From NCBI GenBank assembly GCA_018666555.1, contig JABIZD010000074.1, positions 1 through 64,000 on the forward strand: a stretch of DNA of 64,000 nucleotides. Reading direction: 5' to 3'. The stretch is from Gammaproteobacteria bacterium (GTDB lineage: Bacteria; Pseudomonadota; Gammaproteobacteria; Pseudomonadales; Azotimanducaceae). This document shows, piece after piece, positions 17,560 through 27,877 of this stretch. The notes under the pieces are model-generated. The model did not search any database and had not been told where the DNA came from. It worked only from the letters and a program-made list of their open reading frames with translations. Each line of letters begins with the position of its first letter. Position 1 is the first letter of the stretch. Position numbers and translations under genes: made by a program.

Positions 17560-18666
17560 ATGTCTGATCACCCGCTTTATGAGGATCTGTCTACCAGGCG
17601 CCTGACCTGGCTGCGTTTTAAGCGCCATAAGCTGGCACTCATGTCCGGTGGTTTCCTGATATTCATCTATTTAATCGCCATTTTCTGTGAATTTTTTGCC
17701 CCCTATGAACCAAATTGGCGAAACCCCAAGGCTATTTTTGCGCCACCGCAGGAATTCCACTTCTTTGAAGCCAACGGTAACTTCCAATTCAGGCCATTCG
17801 TCTACGGCTACACCCTGAGGATAAATCCGGAAACCTGGGTGCGCGAATACACAGAGGATACAAGCCAGAAACACCCGATTTATTTTTTTTCTAAGGGCCA
17901 GAAATACCAATTCTGGAACCTATTTACAGCTCGCCACCACTTCATAACCACGGCTAAAGGACAATACCTGCATATCTTCGGCACCGACAAACTGGGTAGA
18001 GACATCTTCAGCCGCATCGTTTACGGAGCACGCATCTCCCTCAGCCTCGGGTTGATCGGCGTTGTCCTGACGCTGGTATTAGGCGTTCTGATCGGCGGCT
18101 TAGCGGGCTACCTCGGTGGTCGGACAGACAATCTCATCCAACGCTTAATCGAAGTACTGCAAAGCATACCCACTTTACCCCTGTGGATGGCACTCTCGGC
18201 GGCAGTACCGGTGCACTGGTCACCCCTGGGCGTGTACTTTAGTATCATCGTTATCCTGTCATTCATTCAATGGACCGGTTTAGCCCGAGTGGTCCGGGGT
18301 CGATTCCTGGCCCTGCGGGAGGAAGACTTCGTAATAGCTGCTCGCCTGCTAGGGGCCAGCCAGCTAAGGATTATTACCCGGCATCTGTTACCTTCATTTA
18401 TGAGCCACATCATCACCACCGCGACACTGGCAATCCCAGGCATGATCCTGGCTGAAACCGCCTTATCCTTCCTCGGCGTCGGGCTCAGAGCGCCTGTGGT
18501 TAGCTGGGGGGTCCTGCTCCAGCAAGCCCAGAACTTTCAAGTCATCGTACTGACACCCTGGCTATTGATACCCGGTATTTTCGTTATTCTGGTGGTGATT
18601 GCGTTCAACCTTCTGGGAGACGGTCTAAGAGATGCAGCAGACCCTTACGGAGGGCATCAGCTATGA
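17560..18666 (+). CDS. ABC transporter permease, DppC/OppC type with enlarged periplasmic loop
   Basis: A 368-residue permease. After the first helix (about residues 27-47) there is a soluble stretch of roughly 90-100 residues before the motif GTDKLGRDIFSRIVYGAR, rich in aromatic residues and longer than in DppC (about 300 residues in all). A similar insert occurs in the YejE-like branch. The EAA loop reads FVIAARLLGASQLRII, and the C terminus NLLGDGLRDAADP is conserved. It is the second gene-coupled permease of the operon and overlaps the next ATPase gene by 4 bp (ATGA). Confidence 0.92.
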   Translation: MSDHPLYEDLSTRRLTWLRFKRHKLALMSGGFLIFIYLIAIFCEFFAPYEPNWRNPKAIFAPPQEFHFFEANGNFQFRPFVYGYTLRINPETWVREYTEDTSQKHPIYFFSKGQKYQFWNLFTARHHFITTAKGQYLHIFGTDKLGRDIFSRIVYGARISLSLGLIGVVLTLVLGVLIGGLAGYLGGRTDNLIQRLIEVLQSIPTLPLWMALSAAVPVHWSPLGVYFSIIVILSFIQWTGLARVVRGRFLALREEDFVIAARLLGASQLRIITRHLLPSFMSHIITTATLAIPGMILAETALSFLGVGLRAPVVSWGVLLQQAQNFQVIVLTPWLLIPGIFVILVVIAFNLLGDGLRDAADPYGGHQL

Positions 18667-19610
18667 GCACCTCTACCATTTTATCCATACGCAATCTGAG
18701 TATTAGTTTTAAAAACGAAATTAGTGAGCAACTGGCCGTCAATAACATCAATCTTGACATGAAGCGTTCACAAACCACTGCCATCGTTGGCGAATCCGGT
18801 TCCGGCAAATCTGTTACTGCCTATGCAATGATGCAGCTGATCCAGCCACCGGGAAAAATCACCTCAGGGGAGATCATATTCTCGCCTGCCCAACAGGACA
18901 GCTTTGATATCCTGCAACTGAACGATAACAGCCCGGCTCTGTATGACTTGCGAGGTGGTCTGATGTCGATGATATTCCAGGAACCGATGACAGCGCTATC
19001 TCCCGTCCACACAATTGGTAACCAGATAATGGAAGCCATCCTGACTCATCAAGCCATCCCAAAACAAGCTGCATTTGACCTGGCCGCGGCAATGCTGGAA
19101 CGGGTTGGCATACAGAACTCCCGTGAACGGATGCATCAATACCCTTTTGAATTTTCAGGTGGAATGCGGCAACGGGTGATGATTGCCATGGCATTGGTGT
19201 GCCAACCTCAAATCCTTATTTGTGATGAGCCCACCACCGCACTTGATGTCACCATCCAGGCTGAGATCCTGGCTCTCCTTAAAGAGCTCAAGGCTACTAT
19301 CGATATCAGTGTCCTGTTCATCACCCACGATCTGGCCGTGGTAGCTCAAATAGCAGACCAAGTCATCGTCATGAACCAAGGGCGTATTCTGGAAACTGGC
19401 AGTGTCCGACAAATCCTCAACGATCCTATTCATCCCTATAGCCAGGGCCTCATCGCCGCGGTACCTGGAATGAAGCGTCAGCCTCGCCTCGACGCCATCA
19501 GCAACGACTCGACCCGCCATAACTATGGAGTACACCCACTGATCGCGATTAAAGGTGATAGAGAGGTCGCTCTGCCGATGCCATTAATTCCCGCAGAATA
19601 TCAGCTATGA
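18663..19610 (+). CDS. ABC transporter ATP-binding protein, DppD/OppD type
   Basis: A 315-residue nucleotide-binding subunit. Walker A is GESGSGKSV near residues 42-50, the Q-loop is in [11 protein letters not shown], the signature is [12 protein letters not shown], Walker B is [12 protein letters not shown], and the switch His is in [10 protein letters not shown]. The cysteine-rich C-terminal tail found in many DppD/OppD proteins is absent, in contrast to the second system at 45908. It overlaps both neighbours by 4 bp, so the operon order is binding protein, two permeases, two ATPases. Confidence 0.93.
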   Translation: MSTSTILSIRNLSISFKNEISEQLAVNNINLDMKRSQTTAIVGESGSGKSVTAYAMMQLIQPPGKITSGEIIFSPAQQDSFDILQLNDNSPALYDLRGGLMSMIFQEPMTALSPVHTIGNQIMEAILTHQAIPKQAAFDLAAAMLERVGIQNSRERMHQYPFEFSGGMRQRVMIAMALVCQPQILICDEPTTALDVTIQAEILALLKELKATIDISVLFITHDLAVVAQIADQVIVMNQGRILETGSVRQILNDPIHPYSQGLIAAVPGMKRQPRLDAISNDSTRHNYGVHPLIAIKGDREVALPMPLIPAEYQL

Positions 19611-20464
19611 CGACCCGCAACCTTCTTGAAGTAACCAACCTATCAGTGAAATTCCCTTTGCTGAAACGAGGCCTGCTCAGTAAGCAGGTGGGCGAATTCA
19701 CCGCCGTTGATCAAGTCTCATTTGAGGTACAGCGTGGTTCAGTGCTCGGCATCGTAGGCGAATCCGGTTCAGGTAAAACCACCCTGGTTCGAGCAATATT
19801 GAGAGCCATTGAGCCGTCTTCGGGGTCAGTACTATTTCAAGGTAACGATGGGGCGGTTGACCTGTGCCAACTCACGCACAAGCAATTAATGCCACTTAGG
19901 ACCCAAATGCAAATGATTTTCCAGGATCCATTTGCGTCCCTGAACCCACGTATGAAAGTAGCTGACATTATTGCTGAGCCGCTGGTTATCCATCATCCAG
20001 AGCAACACTTACAGCACCGTCAGCAAGTCATCAAAATGCTCGAACGGGTTGGCCTTGAGGCAGATTCCCTGCATCGGTTCCCGCATGCCTTTTCCGGCGG
20101 ACAGCGACAACGAATTGGTATTGCACGAGCACTCATACTCAACCCTAGCCTGGTCATTTGTGATGAAGCAGTCTCAGCATTGGATGTCTCCGTGCAGGCG
20201 CAGGTGCTCAATTTACTCGCCGATTTACAGGAGGAAATGAATCTCACCTATATTTTTGTAGCCCACGATCTAAACGTTGTCCACCACTTCTGTGAACGCG
20301 CCCTGGTCATGTACCGCGGCGCAGTCGTTGAATCAGGTCCGGTTGATCAGATATTCACCTCACCCCAACACGACTACACCAAACTGCTATTATCCGCCAT
20401 ACCATCGCTTGATCCCGACATAAAGCTTGCTCCCCTGGATAGAAACTCACTGGACCTCGGATAA
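19607..20464 (+). CDS. ABC transporter ATP-binding protein, DppF/OppF type
   Basis: A 285-residue ATPase. It shows Walker A GESGSGKTT, Q-loop IFQDPFASLNP, signature FSGGQRQRIGIARAL, Walker B LVICDEAVSALD and switch His in VAHDLNVV. In place of the usual DEPxSALD it has DEAVSALD, with Ala where Pro is common; the catalytic Glu is kept. The protein ends soon after the core domain and lacks the oligopeptide C-terminal extension. It closes the five-gene importer operon that starts at 14564. Confidence 0.93.
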   Translation: MTTRNLLEVTNLSVKFPLLKRGLLSKQVGEFTAVDQVSFEVQRGSVLGIVGESGSGKTTLVRAILRAIEPSSGSVLFQGNDGAVDLCQLTHKQLMPLRTQMQMIFQDPFASLNPRMKVADIIAEPLVIHHPEQHLQHRQQVIKMLERVGLEADSLHRFPHAFSGGQRQRIGIARALILNPSLVICDEAVSALDVSVQAQVLNLLADLQEEMNLTYIFVAHDLNVVHHFCERALVMYRGAVVESGPVDQIFTSPQHDYTKLLLSAIPSLDPDIKLAPLDRNSLDLG

Positions 20465-20595
20465 GCTTTCCTGTGAGGCTGCTGCAGGCAAAGAAAATAA
20501 TTGACTTTCAGCTCGCCACAAAGCAGATTGAATGGCGGTTAAACAAAACAACCCCAATCTGCATCCAAAACTAAATCCGTAATAAAGAGGTATCT

Positions 20596-21603
20596 ATGTT
20601 TGAAGTACTGTGGCCAATGATTCGCTGGCAGGATGATCACGAGCCTGAGCTACACGGGCTTGGTGGCGATGATATGAATGCTCACTTTATCAAACACCCC
20701 AGTGAGGTCAGCGATGAACTGTGGGCTCGGTGCGATGCACTGGTCGGCCCACAGATCCCTGCAGAATATATGCAACGCCTGGAAAACTGCCGCATTTATG
20801 TGAAACCCGCCGTTGGTTTTGACGAAGTCGACTTAAAGGCCTGGGCTGATTTGGGTATTCCGGTCTGTAATACACCCAACTACGGTACCAGAGAGGTTGC
20901 TGATCATGCTATGGCCTTGATGCTGACCCTGACAAAAAGTATCGCCTTCCATAACGAACAACTCAGGGCATCACCGGTGCAGAACTGGCGACCTGCTCTG
21001 AATCCGTTTGGCCAGCGAATGTCGAACTGCACAGCAGGCATCGTCGGCCTGGGACGAATCGGCACCGCTGCCGCGCTTCGACTAAAAGCATTCGATATGG
21101 ACGTTGTTTTCTTCGATCCCTATAAACCCAATGGTGCTGATATCGCATTGGGCATCAGGCGTGCCGATAGCCTGGAAGAATTATTTGCGCAAAGCGATAT
21201 CGTTACCCTGCACACTCCTCTGAACTCGGAAACACAAAACCTGATCAGTACGGATGCGCTTGCAGCAGCCAAACAGGGCTTGATCCTGATTAATACAGCA
21301 AGAGGTCCTGTGGTTGATATTGATGCGCTCTATGATGCTTTAAAAAGAGATCAAGTGCTGGCTGCCGGACTCGACGTACTTCCAGAAGAACCAGCCAATA
21401 CTAATAAGAAACTAATTAAAGCCTGGCATGAAGATGAGGCCTGGCTTCAACACCGGTTAATCATCACTCCTCATTCGGCGTTTTTTACACCCCAGAGTAT
21501 GCATGACATCAGAAGTTTTTCTGCCGCCACAGCGGCTAAGTATCTGCGTACGAACAGATTGGATAATTGTGTCAACGAAGCTTTTTTGAAGTTCCGTCGC
21601 TAA
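20596..21603 (+). CDS. D-isomer specific 2-hydroxyacid dehydrogenase
   Basis: A 335-residue NAD-dependent dehydrogenase of the D-2-hydroxyacid family, closest in look to the CtBP-like branch. The dinucleotide motif is GLGRIG at 151-156, the substrate-binding Arg is 236 in NTARGPVVD, the acid Glu lies at 264-265 in VLPEEP, and the catalytic His is 293 in TPHSAF. AGAGGT lies upstream of the ATG. It follows the ABC operon by 131 bp on the same strand and may reduce or oxidise a 2-oxo or 2-hydroxy acid from the imported ligand; this link is inference. Confidence 0.9.
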   Translation: MFEVLWPMIRWQDDHEPELHGLGGDDMNAHFIKHPSEVSDELWARCDALVGPQIPAEYMQRLENCRIYVKPAVGFDEVDLKAWADLGIPVCNTPNYGTREVADHAMALMLTLTKSIAFHNEQLRASPVQNWRPALNPFGQRMSNCTAGIVGLGRIGTAAALRLKAFDMDVVFFDPYKPNGADIALGIRRADSLEELFAQSDIVTLHTPLNSETQNLISTDALAAAKQGLILINTARGPVVDIDALYDALKRDQVLAAGLDVLPEEPANTNKKLIKAWHEDEAWLQHRLIITPHSAFFTPQSMHDIRSFSAATAAKYLRTNRLDNCVNEAFLKFRR

Positions 21604-21656
21604 CAGAGCATATCTGCACCTGAACTGACCCTGCCTGTCTTGACCTGATGCCAAAA

Positions 21657-21680
21657 AAAAGGCCGCATCAGCGGCCTTTT
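21657..21680. terminator. Bidirectional rho-independent terminator
   Basis: The arms AAAAGGCCGC and GCGGCCTTTT flank the loop ATCA. The stem is GC-rich with A runs before and T runs after, so it works on both strands. It sits between the convergent dehydrogenase and EF-G genes and should end both transcripts. Confidence 0.9.
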
Positions 21681-21695
21681 ACACTCACTAACCGA

Positions 21696-23786
21696 CTAGC
21701 CTTTGGCTTGACGGCGCTCTATAGCCTCTTTAATAACAGCATCAGCCACATTACGTGGTGTAGGATCATAGTGACTGAATTCCATTGAAAACTGGCCACG
21801 GCCTGATGTCATGGTCCTGAGATCACCAATGTAACCAAACATTTCTGATAAAGGCGCAGATGCCTTAACGCGCACCCCAGTTGACTGTGGCTCCTGGCCT
21901 TGGATCATCGCTCGTCGACGGTTCAGGTCACCGATGACATCACCAACATGATCTTCAGGTGTAAACACATCAATCTTCATGATGGGCTCCATGATCTGTG
22001 GACCAGCCTTACCCATGGACTGCCTATAAGCCGCCCTTGAAGCTAGTTCAAAGGCAATGGCAGATGAATCAACCGCATGGAATGCACCATCCACCAGTGT
22101 CATCTTCACATCCAGACAGGGATAACCAGCAAGTGGGCCCTCTTCCAGACAGACCTTGAAACCTTTTTCTACCGCCGGCCAGAATTCCCGGGGAACATTA
22201 CCACCCGTTACTTTCGATTCAAACAAGAAACCGGTCCCTGATTCAGCAGGCTCAATGACATAATCAATCTTGGCAAACTGACCCGATCCACCGGTCTGCT
22301 TTTTATGGGTGTAGCTGTCTTCGATGGTCTGCGTAATGGATTCTCGATAGGCAACCAGTGGTTTACCTACCTCGACTTCAACACCATGGGTTCGCTTCAG
22401 GATGTCGACTTTGATATCCAAGTGCAGTTCGCCCATTCCTTTAATAATGGTTTCGCCTGATTCCTGATCCGTTTCCATCTGAAAGGAGGGATCCTCCTGG
22501 ATCATCTTCGATAAAGCTAAGCCCATCTTCTCAGCGCCACCCTTATCTTTGGGTGCAATAGCGATATAAATAACTGGATCAGGAAATACCATTGGTTCAA
22601 GCGTAGCCGGCGCCTTCTGATCGCACAGCGTATGTCCTGTCTGCGTGTTCTTAAGCCCAATTAACGCAACGATATCGCCTGCCTGGGCTTTATCTAGCTC
22701 AATACGTTCGTCGGCATGCATCTCAACAATACGCCCTATTCTCTCCGTCTTACCGGTAAAGGTGTTAAGCACGGTGTCACCCTTTCTAATCGAACCTGTA
22801 TAGATACGGGTAAAGGTAAGCGCGCCAAAACGGTCATCCATGATCTTAAAGGCCAGCGCCCGAAGCGGCTTTGTCGGATCAACGATTGCAAAATCACCCG
22901 TAGGGGTGCCATCCAGGTCAACTTCCGGCTGGGGCTCGACTTCAGTCGGATTAGGCAGATAATCGACAATAGCATCCAGCACCAGTTGCACACCCTTGTT
23001 CTTGAAGGCAGATCCACAGAAGGTAGGGAAGAAATCAAGCGCGATGGTACCAGATCTAATACAACGCTTAAGATCAGCAACACTGGGTTCCTCTCCATCA
23101 TCAAGATAAGCCATCATTAAATCTTCATCTTGGTCGATCACTGACTCAATCAGCTTTTCTCTATATTCCTCTGCCAAATCAACCAGCTCTTCCGGGATTT
23201 CCTTAACATCATAATTCATCGGATCACCAGACTCATCCCACACCAGCGCCTCTCGCTTCAATACATCGACAACGCCGATAAAATTTTCTTCAGTGCCAAT
23301 CGGTAAGGTCAGTACCAACGAATTAGCGCCAAGTACAGTCTTGACCTGATCAACTACTCTATAGAAATCAGCACCCAGGCGATCCAGCTTGTTAACGAAA
23401 ATAATTCTGGCAACCTCAGACTCATTGGCATACCGCCAATTAGTTTCTGACTGGGGTTCGACCCCACCGGAGCCGCAAAACACACCCACGCCACCGTCCA
23501 GTACTTTCAGCGATCGATAAACTTCAATAGTAAAATCGACATGTCCAGGGGTATCAATTATGTTCAGCCGGTGATCTTTCCAGAAGGTCGTGGTCGCGGC
23601 CGATTGAATGGTGATTCCGCGCTCCTGCTCCTGATCCATAAAATCTGTGGTTGCTGCACCATCGTGCACTTCACCAATTTTGTGAATCTTACCGGTAATA
23701 TTCAAGATGCGTTCTGTGGTGGTCGTCTTGCCAGCATCTACATGGGCGAAGATACCGATATTCCGATAGCGATCCAGATCAGTCAT
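21696..23786 (-). CDS. fusA2: Elongation factor G, stand-alone type 2 copy
   Basis: A 696-residue translational GTPase that moves tRNA and mRNA through the ribosome. The P-loop is [10 protein letters not shown] (Lys20), switch II is DTPGHVDF, and the NKLD motif is present. The N terminus [15 protein letters not shown] and [20 protein letters not shown] match the second EF-G found in many gammaproteobacteria (for example Vibrio and Shewanella), which is encoded away from the str operon. No rpsL, rpsG or tuf gene is adjacent here, which supports the type 2 assignment. Alternative roles in this group include ribosome recycling. The genome probably has another fusA in the str operon, outside the window. 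Confidence 0.93.
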   Translation of the reverse strand: MTDLDRYRNIGIFAHVDAGKTTTTERILNITGKIHKIGEVHDGAATTDFMDQEQERGITIQSAATTTFWKDHRLNIIDTPGHVDFTIEVYRSLKVLDGGVGVFCGSGGVEPQSETNWRYANESEVARIIFVNKLDRLGADFYRVVDQVKTVLGANSLVLTLPIGTEENFIGVVDVLKREALVWDESGDPMNYDVKEIPEELVDLAEEYREKLIESVIDQDEDLMMAYLDDGEEPSVADLKRCIRSGTIALDFFPTFCGSAFKNKGVQLVLDAIVDYLPNPTEVEPQPEVDLDGTPTGDFAIVDPTKPLRALAFKIMDDRFGALTFTRIYTGSIRKGDTVLNTFTGKTERIGRIVEMHADERIELDKAQAGDIVALIGLKNTQTGHTLCDQKAPATLEPMVFPDPVIYIAIAPKDKGGAEKMGLALSKMIQEDPSFQMETDQESGETIIKGMGELHLDIKVDILKRTHGVEVEVGKPLVAYRESITQTIEDSYTHKKQTGGSGQFAKIDYVIEPAESGTGFLFESKVTGGNVPREFWPAVEKGFKVCLEEGPLAGYPCLDVKMTLVDGAFHAVDSSAIAFELASRAAYRQSMGKAGPQIMEPIMKIDVFTPEDHVGDVIGDLNRRRAMIQGQEPQSTGVRVKASAPLSEMFGYIGDLRTMTSGRGQFSMEFSHYDPTPRNVADAVIKEAIERRQAKG

Positions 23787-24263
23787 AACAATTGCTCGTT
23801 GTTGGTATTTTAAAGTGAAATCAATAAAAAACGCCGCATCTTATACCCCCTTGCCTCCAGAATCCAGTTGAGTTTTCGGTGATTGCCACCTGAGTATTAA
23901 AAAAACACCTTCCGGACCCGATCACGGGGTTCTCTGAGCAAGGGGATACCGGTCTTGCTATCGCCAATCGCACAACAAAAGTACTCGCCCGTTAGTCATT
24001 CAGAATACTCAAAAAGCTAACTCAACAAGCGCAAAACTGGGTCCTTATCAACCTAAACAACCGTACAAAAAGCCAATCAAAGCGCTGACTCTGCATCTTA
24101 TTTTGCTGTAGACACTGTCATCAGCGATCAGGGCCAATCAGCTCTATCACCACTGCGGCCCGGAGCACACATCCGCTAAGCAGATTTTTAGCATAGCAAG
24201 GCTTTCATCCCAGCCCCGCGCAAGGCATCATGTGCTGAACTCCGCAATGACTCGCAAAAACTT
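23787..24263. other. Divergent intergenic region, 477 bp
   Basis: The region separates the divergent EF-G and GltS-like genes. I see no gene, RNA gene or clear palindrome. It must hold the promoters of both neighbours, but I could not pick convincing -35/-10 pairs. Confidence 0.5.
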
Positions 24264-25616
24264 ATGGCTGATTCTTTTTCTGGCGTTCTGGTATTCGCCC
24301 TGCTGGCCACATTCATCCTGGCAGGAACAATCATCAGAGCTAAAATTCCCTTCCTGGCTAAAACACTGATCCCAGCGAGTCTAATTGGCGGCCTGATCGG
24401 CTTTGTCCTGGTCAATACTAATCTTGCACTTGGCTACACTTCGGAAGATTTCATCGTATTCACTTTTCATTTCTTCACCTTGAGTTTTATGTCACTGGTC
24501 CTAACAGGTGCCGATCCAAAACAAACCAAGACCCCTATATTCCTCGGCGGCTCATGGCTGGCTTTAATCTGGGTCATCAGTCTGGCCATGCAGGCCGTGC
24601 TGGGTCTTGGCGTAATCCAGGCATACAATTTGGCAGCCGATGTGCCGCTATCGGAATTTCTAGGGATGCTCGTGACGCATGGATTTACCCAGGGTCCTGG
24701 CCAGGCCCTCGCCCTGGGTGACCTCTGGCAACACCAATATGGTATCGAAAATGCAGTAGATTTTGGCCTAATCTATGCCTCGATGGGTTTTTTGTCAGCT
24801 TTTCTGTTTGGCATTCCTGTGGCCAGGTGGGCAATTCGTAATCAGTTTCAAACCAGCACATTGGCTGAATTAGACCCAGTATTCGAAAAGGGTATTTACC
24901 CTAAGGGAGAAGGGCCTATCAGCGGTAAGCAGATCACCCACTCGGCAAATGTTGATAGCCTGGTTTTCCATCTAGGCATATTGGGTTTTGCCTATCTGCT
25001 AACTGACCAGTGGCTACTGCACACCCAGGTCCTGGTTGTTGACACACTGTTTGCAAATGTATTCAGTCACAACCTGTTCTTCATCCATGGTCTGATCATC
25101 TGCGTCATTATAAGGTTCATCCTGGATAAACTCGGTTACGGCCATTACATCGACAATGAAACCCAAAAGAGAATTACCGGGTCCTCCGTTGACCTCATGG
25201 TCGCAGCAACATTGATCAGCATTCAATTCGGTATCTTGATCGAATTCTTTGTCCCTATTCTCCTGGTGTGTGTGGTTGTAACTCTGGCAACTGCATTGCT
25301 CTGCTTCGGTTGTGCCTCGCGTCTAAAATCCCTGGGCGTAGAAAGAGGTTTGACTACTTTTGGTTGTTGCTGCGGATCAACCGGCAGCGGTCTACTCTTG
25401 CTGAGAATTCTTGACCCTGATTTATCCACACCCATCGCCAAGGAACTGGCTTTCTTCAATATAGCTATATTGTTCCTGAGCTTCCATATCCTCACTTTAA
25501 TGGCGCCCATTCTTCCCGCCATCAGCCTGATCACGGTCGCGTCTGTTTACATGGTTACCATTGTCATTGCTGCTAGCCTACTGATTGTCATTAATCGAAG
25601 AATTGGTACGGATTGA
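24264..25616 (+). CDS. GltS-like sodium:glutamate symporter (ESS family)
   Basis: A 450-residue inner membrane protein with about 11-13 hydrophobic segments in two related halves. Two re-entrant-loop-like glycine segments, THGFTQGPGQALALGDLW and FGCCCGSTGSGLLLLR, occupy the positions of the GHGTA-type motifs of ESS sodium:glutamate symporters. The first replaces the usual GHGT with GFTQG, so the substrate may be different from glutamate. No ribosome binding site is obvious before the ATG. The gene is a single transcription unit. ESS membership is fairly clear; the cargo is not. Confidence 0.75.
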   Translation: MADSFSGVLVFALLATFILAGTIIRAKIPFLAKTLIPASLIGGLIGFVLVNTNLALGYTSEDFIVFTFHFFTLSFMSLVLTGADPKQTKTPIFLGGSWLALIWVISLAMQAVLGLGVIQAYNLAADVPLSEFLGMLVTHGFTQGPGQALALGDLWQHQYGIENAVDFGLIYASMGFLSAFLFGIPVARWAIRNQFQTSTLAELDPVFEKGIYPKGEGPISGKQITHSANVDSLVFHLGILGFAYLLTDQWLLHTQVLVVDTLFANVFSHNLFFIHGLIICVIIRFILDKLGYGHYIDNETQKRITGSSVDLMVAATLISIQFGILIEFFVPILLVCVVVTLATALLCFGCASRLKSLGVERGLTTFGCCCGSTGSGLLLLRILDPDLSTPIAKELAFFNIAILFLSFHILTLMAPILPAISLITVASVYMVTIVIAASLLIVINRRIGTD

Positions 25617-25820
25617 TTTGCCCGGAACTATACCTGCGGATCAAATGATTTACTTCAATAATTGCTAAGACTGAACAGTGAAATCAGCATCGGATCTGGC
25701 CAAGATCGATGGCGGGCTATGACCATTTCCCATTAGCCTATTCGCTTGCACTCTGCCGGGTCTGTTATATTCAAAATAACAAAACTGGATGACCTACACC
25801 ACCAGCAAACCGGATATACA

Positions 25821-26720
25821 ATGAATACGATTTTAAACTATGGCTCTTGTTGCATTGATCACGTCTACCAGGTGCAACACTTTGTCGCAGCAGGCGAAAC
25901 CCTTCCGGGCACCGACTATGCGGTATTTCCTGGAGGTAAGGGCCTGAATCAGTCAATTGCAATCGCCAGAGCTAATGGCTGTGTTATTCATGCCGGCAAA
26001 ATCGGCCAAGACGGTACCTGGTTAAAAGACCAGATGCACAATGCAGGGGTCGGGCTTGATCATCTCCTGGTCAGCGATTCCAACACGGGCCATGCCATCA
26101 TTCAAATATCTCGCAGCGGAGATAATGCCATCATCATTTACGGTGGCACCAACAGGGAAATTCTTGCCAGCGAAACAACTACATTCTTTGCTGATTGTGC
26201 CAAAGGTGACTTGCTGCTGTTACAAAATGAAGTGAGTTGTAACGAAACAGCCATTCTTAACGCTAAAGATCGAGGCATGCAGGTCGGCTTCAATGTTGCA
26301 CCCATGACCGCGGATGTATTTGACCTGCCTCTTGATTTAGTTGATTACTTTGTCATCAATGAAAATGAGGGCCGAGCTTTAGCCGCTACAGAAGACCTGG
26401 AAACAGTACCTGACCGTCTTCTCGAACAATATCCGAATTGTAAGGTGTTACTGACCCTTGGCGAACAAGGCTCATGGTACAAAGATGCCACAATAGAAAT
26501 AAGGCAGGCTGCCTTCGACGTTAATATGGTTGACTCTACAGGTGCTGGAGATACCTTTACCGGCTATTTCTTCGCAGCCCTCCAATCCGGCACATCAACT
26601 CAGCAGGCCTTAACTAGAGCCAGTGCTGCAGCGGCCTTAAGCGTTACCAAGGCCGGCGCGGCAACATCCATTCCCAGTGCCGACGCCGTTGACGATTTTC
26701 TTCAATCTAACCCGATCTAG
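25821..26720 (+). CDS. PfkB family carbohydrate kinase, ribokinase-like
   Basis: A 299-residue sugar kinase. PfkB signature 1 is FPGGKGLNQSIAIAR near residues 36-50 and signature 2 is DSTGAGDTFTGYF with Asp244 as catalytic base. Length and the order of motifs match ribokinase, which phosphorylates D-ribose, although other nucleoside or sugar substrates are possible. The ATG at 25821 gives a normal N terminus; an upstream in-frame extension to 25746 is not family-like. There is no ribose transporter or pyranase beside it. The 3' end overlaps a small convergent gene by 4 bp. Confidence 0.88.
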   Translation: MNTILNYGSCCIDHVYQVQHFVAAGETLPGTDYAVFPGGKGLNQSIAIARANGCVIHAGKIGQDGTWLKDQMHNAGVGLDHLLVSDSNTGHAIIQISRSGDNAIIIYGGTNREILASETTTFFADCAKGDLLLLQNEVSCNETAILNAKDRGMQVGFNVAPMTADVFDLPLDLVDYFVINENEGRALAATEDLETVPDRLLEQYPNCKVLLTLGEQGSWYKDATIEIRQAAFDVNMVDSTGAGDTFTGYFFAALQSGTSTQQALTRASAAAALSVTKAGAATSIPSADAVDDFLQSNPI

Positions 26721-26914
26721 GCAGCACCGAAACTAGCGCTAAGCCTTTCACAGGCTGTCGTGTAGTCTGTCTTTTCAAGCCAGTTCAGTGGTTTCCTGGA
26801 TTGCTTCGAAGCCACCGAGTGTTCCAGGTAGTCTGGATGGAAAGGCACGAACTGGCCTTTTAACTCGCTAGAGTTCAAACTTGATTCATTGGGCACTGGA
26901 ACAAATACTTTCAT
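26717..26914 (-). CDS. 65-residue conserved-looking hypothetical protein
   Basis: A short frame starting MKVFVPVPNESSLNSSELKG, with a central VPFHPDYLE and a C-terminal KPLNWLEKTDYTTACERL. The even composition and the spaced aromatic residues look like a real small soluble protein. Upstream GGAAATAGG gives a moderate ribosome binding site. It converges with the PfkB kinase and overlaps its stop by 4 bp. No function can be given. Confidence 0.6.
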   Translation of the reverse strand: MKVFVPVPNESSLNSSELKGQFVPFHPDYLEHSVASKQSRKPLNWLEKTDYTTACERLSASFGAA

Positions 26915-27154
26915 AACCTATTTCCAATTTAACTATTAGCTTTTTTACAGGACAATAGGGGAATCACTACACAGGAATGATGAAGATTCACGGGATAATT
27001 GTGGAAAACTAGTGAAAGAACAAATTTTTTCTGTTTTTATCCATGATTGGCTTCAAATGCAGGTGCCTTTAGACCTGTAATTAAGTGAAAAGAAGCCTAA
27101 AGTAAGCAAGTTGCAGTTCCAGTACCTGCAATCAAATTTTATGAGGAACCCGGT

Positions 27155-27856
27155 ATGGCTAAGCGAATCGTCATCGTTGAGGACGACCCAGATCAGCGTG
27201 ATAACTACATCGATGCTATTTCTAAAAAAGGTTATGAGGTCAGGGCATTTGCATCTAGAACCGAAGCCTTGGCCGGTTTCGATTTAGAGCTACCCGATTT
27301 AGTTATCCTGGACATTATTCTCGGCGATGAAGTCGATGCAGGTTTCGAACTCTGCCGAGACCTGCTAGCCAGGTCACCTAACCTGCCGGTTATTTTTCTC
27401 ACCGAACGAATAGCTGAAATCGATAAAATAAGCGGGTTACGGTTGGGCGCCTGGGACTATTTACCAAAGCCAATCTCACTTGATTACCTGTCAGAGAAAA
27501 TCAGCTCACTGATTCGAATTCACAAAGTCCGAAGTCTGACCTTCCAAGGCTCAAGTCAAGCCAAGCTGGTTGGTGATATGTCAATTGACCAGGAGGCACT
27601 ACTGGTATCCTGGAAATCCCAATCAATTAATCTATCAGGAACTGAATTTAGAATGCTGGCGAAACTGGTGCGGGTACCCGGTCATGCGGTATCTTACGAT
27701 ACCCTGATGAACGCAACCATGCAGTCCCTGGTCACCAACAATACCATCAATACCCATATGAGAAATATCAGGAAGAAGTTCGAAGCGGTCGATTCAGAAT
27801 TTAACTGCATAAAAAGCGAATACGGTTTTGGTTATCGCTGGTCCACCCAAGCGTGA
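27155..27856 (+). CDS. pdsR: Response regulator, proteobacterial dedicated sortase type
   Basis: A 233-residue OmpR-type regulator. The receiver domain (1-120) has the acidic pocket Asp10-Asp11, phospho-acceptor Asp53, Thr83 and Lys105. The C-terminal winged helix (about 135-232) ends in NTHMRNIRKKFEAVDSEF and SEYGFGYRW. I assign it to the PdsR family because the adjacent kinase has the unusual layout of PdsS. GAGGAA precedes the ATG. The kinase follows after 21 bp, so the two form one operon. In Shewanella, Vibrio and relatives the pair is next to a sortase and its target protein; neither is seen here. Confidence 0.8.
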   Translation: MAKRIVIVEDDPDQRDNYIDAISKKGYEVRAFASRTEALAGFDLELPDLVILDIILGDEVDAGFELCRDLLARSPNLPVIFLTERIAEIDKISGLRLGAWDYLPKPISLDYLSEKISSLIRIHKVRSLTFQGSSQAKLVGDMSIDQEALLVSWKSQSINLSGTEFRMLAKLVRVPGHAVSYDTLMNATMQSLVTNNTINTHMRNIRKKFEAVDSEFNCIKSEYGFGYRWSTQA

Positions 27857-27877
27857 AAGAGCCAACAGCATAAGTAG

